Of a DNA stretch of 26,119 nt, positions 1-6,948 are shown in pieces (position 1 is the first letter of the stretch; every line of letters starts with the position of its first letter). The DNA lies in assembly GCA_036558645.1 (NCBI GenBank), contig DATBFG010000054.1, positions 1 to 26,119 of the forward strand, written 5' to 3'. Both the position numbers and the translations under genes were made by a program. This stretch comes from DATBFG01 sp036558645 (GTDB lineage: Bacteria; Acidobacteriota; Terriglobia; Terriglobales; Acidobacteriaceae). The notes below the pieces were generated by a model. The model did no database searches, had not been told where the DNA came from, and saw nothing but the letters and a program-made list of their open reading frames with translations.

Positions 1-36
1 GGTTGGGCACCTCGCGAAGGTGTGCGTGCGAGATAG

Positions 37-156
37 TTCGAGTATACGGAGCGCCTGAAAAAGGGTCAACGCTGGGATGCCATCGAGAGCATCTCTATTC
101 TGGGTGATGAAGGCCGCCAACTCGGATCGCACTTTCCTAAACATGCACGAGATGAA
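37..156 (+). pseudogene. Possible relic of a RelE/HigB-like (phage Gp49-like) toxin gene
   Basis: The plus-strand frame from position 37 is open and reads like protein for about 40 residues. It has an ERLKKGQRWDAIESI stretch followed by LGDEGRQLGSHFPKHARDE. The second part resembles the 'long helix, E-x-G-x-x-L-G-x-P-x-x-K-x-L-x-D' core of RelE/HigB-type phage-derived toxins. In that family the core is followed by a WELR-type strand, which is not seen here: after 156 the frame degenerates into unrelated residues and ends at 238-240 inside the aceA 3' end. A TAG at 34-36 interrupts the frame upstream, and no antitoxin gene is visible. It may be a decayed fragment or chance; confidence is low. 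The rest of 1-228 shows no gene, RNA or convincing terminator. Confidence 0.22.
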
Positions 157-228
157 TCCAGGCCAGCGTACGCAGCGCACCCAGATGGCCTCCTCACCTG
201 CAAGTCACCCCAAGCTGTTGGTTCTTGC

Positions 229-1617
229 CTAATCGCCTGAAGGCATTAAGCTGGTGTCCCCGGTTGCGGGGCACTCGCCTAGAATCGGCATGCAAGCGGC
301 GTCCGGCCCGTGCTCCGGCCTCACTTGAGTTTTCATCTGTGAGAACTGCTCAGCCTCTGTGGAGCCGGTCAGAGCAGTGACGGAAGAGCGTCCGCCGGCG
401 ATCACCTGCGTGACCAAGTCAAAATACCCTGTTCCGACGAAACGCTGGTGCTTGACGGCTTCGTAGCCGTGCGTGAATTCGCGGCTGAATTCTTTTTCCT
501 GCAATCGCGAGTAAGCGGTCATGCCGGAAACCTTGTATCCACGTGCAAGTTCAAACATGGAAAGGTTCAGTGCGTGGAATCCAGCCAGTGTGATGAATTG
601 GAACTTATAGCCCATCGCGGCCAGTTCAGTCTGAAAATGCGCAATGGTGGCATCATCGATGTTCTTCTTCCAATTGAACGATGGCGAACAGTTGTACGCC
701 AACATCTTCCCTGGATATTTCGCATGCACTGCTGCGGCAAACTGCCGCGCCTCGTCCAGATCGGGGTGTGAGGTCTCACACCATAATAGATCTGCATAGG
801 GCGCATAGGAGATCGCGCGAGCTATGGCGGACTGAATTCCTCCACGAATGCAGAAAAATCCTTCGGACGTGCGTTCTCCGGTTAGGAACTCATGATCGCG
901 AGGGTCGATGTCGCTGGTCAGCAGGTGAGCACTGTCAGCATCCGTGCGAGCCATGATCAGCGTGGGTACCCCCATGACATCGGCAGCCAGGCGGGCAGCA
1001 ACTAGTTTTTGTATCGCTTCGGATGTTGGCACAAGAACCTTGCCGCCAAGATGGCCGCACTTCTTCGCGGAAGACAGCTGATCTTCAAAATGAACACATG
1101 CCGCGCCGGCGTCAATCGTGGCCTTCATCAGTTCGAAGGCGTTGAGATTTCCACCGAAGCCGGCCTCGGCGTCAGCAACCATAGGTGCGAACCAGTGAAT
1201 GCCGTTCTTTCCTTCGGCGTGGTGTACCTGGTCTGCACGCGTGAGAGCTTGATTGATGCGCCGTACAAGATTCGGAACGCTGTCTGCCGGATACAAGCTT
1301 TGATCCGGGTACATCTGACCGGCGTCGTTGGCGTCTGCTGCCACCTGCCATCCGCTGACATAGATGGCAAGTAGTCCAGCCTTGACCTGTTGAATGGCCT
1401 GGTTTCCAGTCATTGCCCCTAACGCGGGGACGTAAGATTCACTGTGAAGAAGGTCCCAAAGCCTTTCGGCCCCTTGGCACGCCAAGGTGTGCTCGATTTG
1501 CAGAGAACCGCGCAGCTTTAGAACGTCCTCGCCGGTGTAAGGACGCTGGATACCTCTCCAGCGAGGGTCGGTTCGCCATTGCTGTTCGAGTTCAAGTGGT
1601 GAGTAGTCGCGGGTCAT
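229..1617 (-). CDS. aceA: Isocitrate lyase
   Basis: Cleaves isocitrate to succinate and glyoxylate, the first step of the glyoxylate bypass in the cytoplasm, allowing net carbon gain from acetate or fatty acids. The 462-aa product matches the shorter bacterial class (E. coli AceA is 434 aa). Visible signatures are the catalytic loop KKCGH (residues 185-189, nucleophile C187), an Asp/Glu-rich Mg-binding region (VHFEDQ near 175-180), WCETS (279-283) and NCSPSFNW (309-316). The C-terminal 25 residues are Pro/Gly/Cys-rich and look like a lineage-specific tail. The ATG start has a clear GGAGG seven bases upstream. It diverges from aceB across 135 bp that holds a promoter candidate and palindromes, so the two genes are probably co-regulated. 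Confidence 0.97.
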   Translation of the reverse strand: MTRDYSPLELEQQWRTDPRWRGIQRPYTGEDVLKLRGSLQIEHTLACQGAERLWDLLHSESYVPALGAMTGNQAIQQVKAGLLAIYVSGWQVAADANDAGQMYPDQSLYPADSVPNLVRRINQALTRADQVHHAEGKNGIHWFAPMVADAEAGFGGNLNAFELMKATIDAGAACVHFEDQLSSAKKCGHLGGKVLVPTSEAIQKLVAARLAADVMGVPTLIMARTDADSAHLLTSDIDPRDHEFLTGERTSEGFFCIRGGIQSAIARAISYAPYADLLWCETSHPDLDEARQFAAAVHAKYPGKMLAYNCSPSFNWKKNIDDATIAHFQTELAAMGYKFQFITLAGFHALNLSMFELARGYKVSGMTAYSRLQEKEFSREFTHGYEAVKHQRFVGTGYFDLVTQVIAGGRSSVTALTGSTEAEQFSQMKTQVRPEHGPDAACMPILGECPATGDTSLMPSGD

Positions 1618-1646
1618 GACTGGGCCTCCGTGCTGCGGACTGAGAC

Positions 1647-1676
1647 AGTAAAAGCCCCACGGGTAGGCCTTGGCAA
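1647..1676 (-). promoter_or_regulatory. Candidate sigma-70-type promoter of aceA
   Basis: On the minus strand TTGCCA (1676-1671, five of six to TTGACA) is separated by 18 bases from TTTACT (1652-1647, four of six to TATAAT). This would give a start site near 1640 and a leader of about 23 bases that still includes the GGAGG ribosome site. The -35 element lies inside the GCCTTG-G-CAAGGC palindrome at 1667-1679, so a protein bound there would compete with RNA polymerase. Prediction from sequence only. Confidence 0.4.
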
Positions 1677-1679
1677 GGC
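1667..1679. promoter_or_regulatory. Palindrome GCCTTG-G-CAAGGC over the aceA -35 region
   Basis: A perfect 6-1-6 inverted repeat sits in the aceA/aceB divergent region and covers the candidate aceA -35 hexamer. It has the same 6-1-6 layout as the GTCCGA palindrome 5 bases further on but a different sequence, so two regulators, or one plus a chance repeat, are possible. Confidence 0.35.
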
Positions 1680-1684
1680 GACTA

Positions 1685-1709
1685 GTCCGAGTCGGACGAG
1701 TTGTCCGAC
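1685..1709. promoter_or_regulatory. Clustered GTCCGAC inverted repeats between aceA and aceB (putative operator)
   Basis: Three copies of one half-site alternate in orientation. GTCCGA at 1685-1690 and TCGGAC at 1692-1697 form a 6-1-6 palindrome. GTCGGAC at 1691-1697 and GTCCGAC at 1703-1709 form a perfect 7-bp inverted repeat with a 5-base spacer. The last copy overlaps TTGTCC (1701-1706), which with a 17-base spacer and GATCAT (1724-1729) is a possible aceB promoter. Such an array fits binding of two dimers, or a switch between two binding registers, controlling both genes. No known regulator consensus was recognised. Confidence 0.5.
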
Positions 1710-1752
1710 AGGACCTACAGGAAGATCATCTTCACGATAATATTAGGTCGTT

Positions 1753-3297
1753 ATGAGCACAGCGGAATTAGTTCGCACTCCTGCGGAAGCAAAAATCCTC
1801 ACTCCAGAAGCCACGGACTTTCTTAGCAATTTGGCAAGAAGGTTTGAGCCGAGAAGGCAAGAGTTACTTGCCCGCCGACGTGTACGGCAGCAAGAGATTG
1901 ACCGAGGCGACATGCCGGACTTCCTGGCGGAAACCAAGCAAATCCGCGACGCCGAATGGAAGGTCGCCCCGATTCCGCATGATTTGCAGGATCGCAGGGT
2001 GGAGATCACTGGCCCCGTGGATCGCAAGATGATTATCAATGCCTTGAACAGCGGCGCGAATGTCTTCATGGCGGACTTTGAAGATTCGAATTCACCGACT
2101 TGGCAAAACAATATCGAGGGGCAACTGAATCTCCGGGAAGCGGTGCGGAGGGTCATCCGATTTAGCAGCCCGGAAGGCAAGCAGTACGAGTTGCTGTCCA
2201 AGGTGGCTACGTTAATGGTACGTCCGCGAGGATGGCACCTTTTCGAAAGACACTTCCTGGTTGACGGCAATCCGATTTCGGCTTCGCTTTTCGACTTTGG
2301 GCTGTACTTCTTCCACAATGCGGCGGAGTTGATCAAGCGGGGGACTGGTCCCTACTTTTATTTACCGAAGATGGAAAGTCATCTTGAAGCGCGCCTGTGG
2401 AATGATGTGTTCCGCTTTGCGCAAGACGAGCTGGACGTACCGCGCGGAACGATTCGCGCGACTGTGCTGGTCGAAACCATCTTGGCGGCATTTGAGATGG
2501 ACGAGATTCTTTACGAGTTGCGAGAGCACTCCTCCGGGCTCAATTGCGGGCGTTGGGATTACATTTTCAGCTACATCAAGAAATTTCGGAATAAGCCGGA
2601 GTTCGTACTGCCGGATCGGGCTACAGTCACCATGGAAAAGCATTTTCTTAGCTCCTATGTCACCCTGCTGATCCAGACGTGTCATCGGCGGGGAATTCAC
2701 GCTATGGGCGGCATGGCGGCGCAGATACCGATCAAGACTGATCCAGAAGCAAATGAGAGGGCTCTCGAGAAAGTGCGCCAGGACAAACTGCGGGAAGTTC
2801 GCGCAGGGCACGACGGCACTTGGGTCGCTCATCCCGGCCTTGTTCCGATCGCGAAGGAAATCTTTGATGCGCATATGAAGACGCCGAACCAGATCTCGAT
2901 CGCGGGTGATTGCCGGAGAGTCAGTACCGCTGACTTGCTCGAGGTCACCAAGGGCGAGATTACGTTCGAAGGGCTACGCTGGAATATCGATGTAGGACTG
3001 CAATACCTCGAATCCTGGCTGCGCGGTTTGGGATGTGTGCCTATTAACAACCTGATGGAAGATGCCGCCACGGCGGAAATTTGTCGTGCCCAGGTATGGC
3101 AATGGGTCAAACACAAAGCCAAACTTGATGATGGTCGACCTGTCGGCAGGGAGTTGGTCCGCGAGGTGATTGATCAGCAACAACAGAAGCTTGGCGGGCC
3201 GCGCATGGATTTGGCGGCGAGAATGTATAAGGAAATGATGACCAGCCCCGATTTCCCCGAATTCCTCACCTCAGTGGCTTATGATTACATCGACTGA
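1753..3297 (+). CDS. aceB: Malate synthase A
   Basis: Condenses glyoxylate with acetyl-CoA to malate, the second step of the glyoxylate bypass in the cytoplasm. The 514-aa length is typical of the A isoform (E. coli AceB is 533 aa) and excludes the 720-aa G form. Family motifs are FMADFEDSNSPTW (105-117), the Arg-containing RPRGWHLFE (157-165), LPKMESHLEARLWND (204-218), VETILAAFEMDEI with the Mg-ligand type Glu (240-252), CGRWDYIFSYIKK (265-277) and MEDAATAEI, whose Asp at about 437 corresponds to the catalytic base of the family. The ATG has only a weak AGG upstream. The TPR/HTH gene follows after 26 bases, probably on the same transcript. Confidence 0.96.
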   Translation: MSTAELVRTPAEAKILTPEATDFLSNLARRFEPRRQELLARRRVRQQEIDRGDMPDFLAETKQIRDAEWKVAPIPHDLQDRRVEITGPVDRKMIINALNSGANVFMADFEDSNSPTWQNNIEGQLNLREAVRRVIRFSSPEGKQYELLSKVATLMVRPRGWHLFERHFLVDGNPISASLFDFGLYFFHNAAELIKRGTGPYFYLPKMESHLEARLWNDVFRFAQDELDVPRGTIRATVLVETILAAFEMDEILYELREHSSGLNCGRWDYIFSYIKKFRNKPEFVLPDRATVTMEKHFLSSYVTLLIQTCHRRGIHAMGGMAAQIPIKTDPEANERALEKVRQDKLREVRAGHDGTWVAHPGLVPIAKEIFDAHMKTPNQISIAGDCRRVSTADLLEVTKGEITFEGLRWNIDVGLQYLESWLRGLGCVPINNLMEDAATAEICRAQVWQWVKHKAKLDDGRPVGRELVREVIDQQQQKLGGPRMDLAARMYKEMMTSPDFPEFLTSVAYDYID

Positions 3298-3323
3298 GCC
3301 GCGTGCTGAACACCAGCTAAACG

Positions 3324-4967
3324 ATGAGCCGCCGAATCACGGAATTTTCTGACGAGCTTTTAGACCGACTAAAAGACGACCTGGTTTGCCGCCGCTTACA
3401 GCGGGGCATGGCACTGCTTGAAGAGTGCTTACCGCTTCTTCCTGCGCTCGATCCTAGCCAGCGACAAGCTGGCGTATTCACGGGCTTCCTGGCCATGTGG
3501 GTCGATATCGGTTTCCAGCGTCCCGGACTCGTGAAGGATGTCCTGGTACGATTCCCGAAATCCAAGCGAGCACACCTGTCGCTGCGAGACTACGTCTACC
3601 TGAGAGTGGCCGAAGGTATGGTGGCCATGGCAGAGCAGGCAACTGAGATCGCCATTCCCCACTTCGATTTCGTTCTTTCTTTCGAGGCCGAGCTGGACGA
3701 CGAGGTCCTGTTCTCGATCGCCAACTTTTGGAAAGGCCGCTGCTTGCGCATGAAGGGCGAGTATGATGCGGCCCTGCAGTATACGACTGCGGGCCGGGAC
3801 GTAGCACTCATGGCAGGCCACCAGCCCATGGCAGCCGTGATGCGTGTACTCGAAAGCTGGCTATTCTTCCAAAAAGGAAAGACGAAGGAGGCCGTACGTA
3901 TTCTGAAAGAAGCAGAAGCAGTTCTCGAGAAGTCGGACGATCACGTCACGTTGGGCAATATTCATTCGTCCTATGGACGCATTGCGCATCGTGAGGGACG
4001 CTTCCAGCATGCGATCGAGCATTTTGAGGAAGCCATCGCCGAGTACAAGAAACGTGATCCTCACCATCGGAACGTGGCACGTTCGCTGTCGAATATGGCG
4101 TACGTGAAGCGCCTAATTGCTCTGCAATTGCGACGCAAGATCGATGCGGACGTAGTTCGGCATCGCAAGGCAGCGGCACGGGGCGGCGCAAGCCGTACAA
4201 ATGGATCACAATACCGCACGCGCTTCGAGCAGCTAAGGCAAGAGGCATTTGCCGCCTTGGAGGAAGCGGGGGCTATCTACAAACAATATCCGAACTACCA
4301 TGGAATCGGTGGTATTCACCTGAATTGTGGGTACTTGCATATGGACAACGGTGACCTCGAGAGCGCCGAGGAGGAAGCAGGCCTGGCATTCACTCTCGGC
4401 GAGCAAAAAAAAGACTACATCCTGATGGCGAGGTCGCGGCTTCTGCAGTGCATGATCGGAAACGCGCGCGTCGAGGATGAAATTAGTGGCGGCGCTGAAC
4501 CCGGAACCCACGCCCGTTTGGCACAGGATTGCGCGCAGGACGCCATTGAACTCGTTAAACATACGCAAGATCGGCGTCTGCTAGCCGATGCCTATACCTG
4601 GCAAGGTCTTACCTATTCCAATAGTTTTTTTGGCGATCTCGATTCTGCCCGTCAATCCTACGAACAGGCAGCAGTACTCTCGAAGGGCGACCATGGTGAT
4701 GGGACCTGGGAGGAATTGCAGACACTCAAGAACCGGATTCTCCGCAAGGGGACGGTAGACGCTAGATTACGTGCGTGGTCACAAGGGTCGGTCGGTGACA
4801 GGACATTCCAGGAAGTCGCGGAGGAATTCGCCGAGATGATTATTCCGAAGGTGTGGGAACGCGAAGGCAAAAAAGTGTCACGCGTGGCCGCTCGGCTCTC
4901 GATTTCTCCGAAGAAGGTTCGACGGATCCTGAGCCACGTAGGAAAGCGCAAGCCCCCGGGAAACTAA
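3324..4967 (+). CDS. TPR protein with C-terminal Fis-like helix-turn-helix, candidate glyoxylate-bypass regulator
   Basis: I do not recognise a named gene. The 547-aa product has no signal peptide or membrane segment. An N-terminal helical region is followed by several degenerate tetratricopeptide-like helix pairs between about 130 and 470 (for example around GKTKEAVRILKEAEAVL, GRFQHAIEHFEEAIAEY and GDLDSARQSYEQAAVL). A basic, Arg/Lys-rich insertion lies near 270-300. The last 55 residues form a separate unit, EVAEEFAEMIIPKVWEREGK and then SRVAARLSISPKKVRRIL (about 519-536), which has the shape of a Fis/NtrC-type DNA-binding helix-turn-helix. Being 26 bases downstream of aceB suggests co-transcription and a role in controlling aceA/aceB, perhaps through the GTCCGAC repeats; that is inference. 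No strong ribosome site is seen, so translation may be coupled to aceB. Confidence 0.72.
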   Translation: MSRRITEFSDELLDRLKDDLVCRRLQRGMALLEECLPLLPALDPSQRQAGVFTGFLAMWVDIGFQRPGLVKDVLVRFPKSKRAHLSLRDYVYLRVAEGMVAMAEQATEIAIPHFDFVLSFEAELDDEVLFSIANFWKGRCLRMKGEYDAALQYTTAGRDVALMAGHQPMAAVMRVLESWLFFQKGKTKEAVRILKEAEAVLEKSDDHVTLGNIHSSYGRIAHREGRFQHAIEHFEEAIAEYKKRDPHHRNVARSLSNMAYVKRLIALQLRRKIDADVVRHRKAAARGGASRTNGSQYRTRFEQLRQEAFAALEEAGAIYKQYPNYHGIGGIHLNCGYLHMDNGDLESAEEEAGLAFTLGEQKKDYILMARSRLLQCMIGNARVEDEISGGAEPGTHARLAQDCAQDAIELVKHTQDRRLLADAYTWQGLTYSNSFFGDLDSARQSYEQAAVLSKGDHGDGTWEELQTLKNRILRKGTVDARLRAWSQGSVGDRTFQEVAEEFAEMIIPKVWEREGKKVSRVAARLSISPKKVRRILSHVGKRKPPGN

Positions 4968-5072
4968 AGTTCAGGATGACGTTTTGTGCTTCAGTACCAG
5001 ATGGGTTTAATTAGCGATTCTTAATAGAAGTGCCAGTGCCCCTTCTCCTGGTGTTTTCCCATTTGGCGGTGC

Positions 5073-5100
5073 TTAAGTTTTGCAGGCCCCGTGCCGATAT
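5073..5100 (+). promoter_or_regulatory. Predicted flagellar sigma-28 (FliA) promoter for cheY-cheX
   Basis: TAAGT (5074-5078), a 14-base spacer and GCCGATAT (5093-5100) match the FliA consensus (TAAAG or TCAAG, N14, GCCGATAA). The -10 element matches at seven of eight positions. The predicted start site is near 5107, about 38 bases before the cheY ATG. The hit lies in the only intergenic stretch upstream of a chemotaxis operon, as expected for a late flagellar gene. Confidence 0.6.
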
Positions 5101-5144
5101 ATTCCCTGAGCCCAATCTAGATGCTTAAACGGGAGTAGACCTCG

Positions 5145-5531
5145 ATGGATGATGTAGACGCTCTCATCGTCGACGATTCTTCGGTCATGCGGAAAATCGT
5201 CGAACGCTCGCTGCGCCAGGCAGGGATTAAGCTCGGCAACGTTTACGAGGCAGGAAATGGTGCTGAGGCGCTGGCTGTCTTGGTCGAGCATCCGGTTCAC
5301 CTGATTCTCTGTGACATCAATATGCCGGTGATGGACGGCCTGGAGTTTGTGAAACAACTGGCCGGTGTCAACAATGCGAAGGACGTGCCGGTTGTGATGA
5401 TCACGACGGAGGGCAGCGAGTCGCACGTGGTCCAGGCACTCTCCGCGGGGGCACGCGGCTACATTCGTAAGCCATTTACCGCAGAGCAAGTGAAAGAACA
5501 TGTGATCCCTGTTCTGGGGGTGAAAGCATGA
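5145..5531 (+). CDS. cheY: CheY-like single-domain response regulator
   Basis: A stand-alone receiver domain of 128 aa, the size of CheY, with no output domain. All key residues are present: the acidic pair D10/D11 (IVDDSS), the phospho-acceptor D57 (CDINMPVMDG), the switch Thr T87, Y106 and the conserved K109 in YIRKP. In CheY proteins phosphorylation by CheA promotes binding to the flagellar switch protein FliM. The gene overlaps cheX by 4 bases (ATGA), indicating coupled translation with its probable phosphatase, and a FliA-type promoter lies upstream. A GGGAG lies about 10 bases before the ATG. A CheY role is well supported by context, although the same fold also serves other pathways. 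Confidence 0.88.
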   Translation: MDDVDALIVDDSSVMRKIVERSLRQAGIKLGNVYEAGNGAEALAVLVEHPVHLILCDINMPVMDGLEFVKQLAGVNNAKDVPVVMITTEGSESHVVQALSAGARGYIRKPFTAEQVKEHVIPVLGVKA

Positions 5532-6013
5532 AAGTCATCCACGACATACGCGACTCGCAATCTACTCATCAGAATTGGATTTCGCTGTTGGAAGTTGCTG
5601 CTCGTGAGGTATTTGAACTGATGCTGGGATGCCAGCTGGAGGCATTTGATCCCGCCATTCAAGAGCCCTTAAACGTCACCTCTATGGTGGGGCTTGCGGG
5701 AAAGTTATGTGGTCTCCTGAGTGTGTGTTGCAGCCGCGAATCCGCCGCTATTATGGCTTCGAAGATGCTGGAAGGGGATCCAGAAAAGGTTGGTGACCAG
5801 CTGGCAGATGCTCTGGGAGAGGTTGCCAACATGGTGGTGGGTAACTTTAAGAACAAGATCTCCGGCTTGGGGGATAGTTGCATGTTGTCCGTTCCCAGCG
5901 TGATCATCGGCGACGATTATGACGTGCATTCCTTAGCCGATTCCGAAACGATCGAGTTGCGGTTACTCTTCGAGGGTCATCCTCTTATCATAACTTTGGC
6001 CATCCGGGGATAA
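5528..6013 (+). CDS. cheX: CheX-type CheY-P phosphatase
   Basis: A 161-aa protein of the CheC/CheX/FliY phosphatase superfamily in its CheX branch. The active-site signature E-x-x-N is seen as E98 and N101 within ADALGEVANMVVGNFKN, in a single copy, as in CheX (CheC normally has two). CheX removes the phosphate from CheY-P and terminates the motor signal; in this locus it replaces CheZ. The start codon overlaps the cheY stop, so both proteins are made from one message. The domain spans most of the chain (about 15-160) and there is no signal peptide. It converges with the HDOD gene across 47 bases, in which no terminator hairpin was found. Confidence 0.86.
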   Translation: MKVIHDIRDSQSTHQNWISLLEVAAREVFELMLGCQLEAFDPAIQEPLNVTSMVGLAGKLCGLLSVCCSRESAAIMASKMLEGDPEKVGDQLADALGEVANMVVGNFKNKISGLGDSCMLSVPSVIIGDDYDVHSLADSETIELRLLFEGHPLIITLAIRG

Positions 6014-6060
6014 AGGCATCCATCTGTATTTTCTCTCAGCGCCATCTCCAGCTCTTTTCT

Positions 6061-6948
6061 CTAGGCAAAGATGATGTTGACGAGCTGATGGATTTCCGCT
6101 AACGAGTCATCCATTTCGAAGGTAAACCGCTCAATATCCAGTTCATCGAAGTTCTTGTTCTCTGCGACAAGGGTGGCCCACGCCGGATCGCCTTGCAAGT
6201 CCACCCCGTGGCTCTCGTAGTATCCGTAGCCCAAGTTGCGCATTCTGCAGAGAAGGTCGATCAAGTGAACTAGCGCTACCAGCGGAGATGATGATCGACC
6301 GTCTTCTATGAGGTGATGGCAGGCGATTACCTGAACAATGTCATCTGCAATGTGCCATTTCTCGGCCAGTGCCTTGCCGCTAGCACTGTGTGTAAAACCC
6401 ATAGTTGCGACTTCCGCCTGATGCAATGGGATCTGTCGCTCATGCGCCAGATTGACAGCCACAGAGGTTTCGTCCGGAAATACTATGCAATTAACCATGA
6501 AGCCAATGTCGTGCAAGAGGCCCGCCAGGTATGCCTTATCACTATCGCAACAAGCTAGCTTGGCGCTGAACCGGCGAGAAGCCATGGCGCAGCCTAAGGA
6601 ATGAGTCCAGAAGGTCTTCGCATCAATCGGCCAATCACGCGTGGAGAACGCGTTGCCTAGGCAGCAGGTGAGAAGAATCGTTTCGACACGCCGGAGCCCG
6701 AGCATTACAACCGCCGCACGGATCGATTCGGGAGCTTTTGCCAGGCCAAACAGAGGCGAACTGGCGACGCGTAGGCACTGAGCCGCGATAGCATGGTCAT
6801 AGGCCACCAGCCTGGCGACCTCGTCGAGGCTCGCAGAGCTCTGAGACTGCAGCAGGTTCAGCAGGGGTAGAAAGACAGCCGGAATTGCTGGAGTGGATTC
6901 GATTCGGTCCACCCGCTCGCGAAGCGACGATTCAAGGGACGCACTCAT
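6061..6948 (-). CDS. HDOD domain protein, last gene of the che operon
   Basis: A 295-aa protein with an HDOD domain across about 15-215 (signal-output module related to HD phosphohydrolases). It keeps a GLLHDIGF motif (144-151) with H146 and D147, but the remaining metal ligands of an active HD-GYP enzyme are not obvious, so it is probably a binding or scaffold protein rather than a phosphodiesterase. The last 80 residues (about 216-295) form an acidic helical tail. The start overlaps the cheR stop by 4 bases (ATGA), which places it firmly in the cheA-cheW-cheR operon. HDOD proteins are often linked to two-component and motility genes; the exact role here is unknown. Confidence 0.85.
   Translation of the reverse strand: MSASLESSLRERVDRIESTPAIPAVFLPLLNLLQSQSSASLDEVARLVAYDHAIAAQCLRVASSPLFGLAKAPESIRAAVVMLGLRRVETILLTCCLGNAFSTRDWPIDAKTFWTHSLGCAMASRRFSAKLACCDSDKAYLAGLLHDIGFMVNCIVFPDETSVAVNLAHERQIPLHQAEVATMGFTHSASGKALAEKWHIADDIVQVIACHHLIEDGRSSSPLVALVHLIDLLCRMRNLGYGYYESHGVDLQGDPAWATLVAENKNFDELDIERFTFEMDDSLAEIHQLVNIIFA

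Noticed and set aside
1743..2874. Long minus-strand open frames over aceB (1743-2336 and 2362-2874)
   Set aside because: Antisense shadows of a conserved gene: no recognisable family, no ribosome site, Ser/Arg-rich composition.
5064..5084. Sigma-54-like element near TGGCGG...TTTTGCA upstream of cheY
   Set aside because: The GG-to-GC spacing is 12 or more bases instead of 10; the overlapping FliA-type match is far better.
6014..6060. Terminator between convergent cheX and the HDOD gene
   Set aside because: No stem-loop with a U-run was found on either strand.
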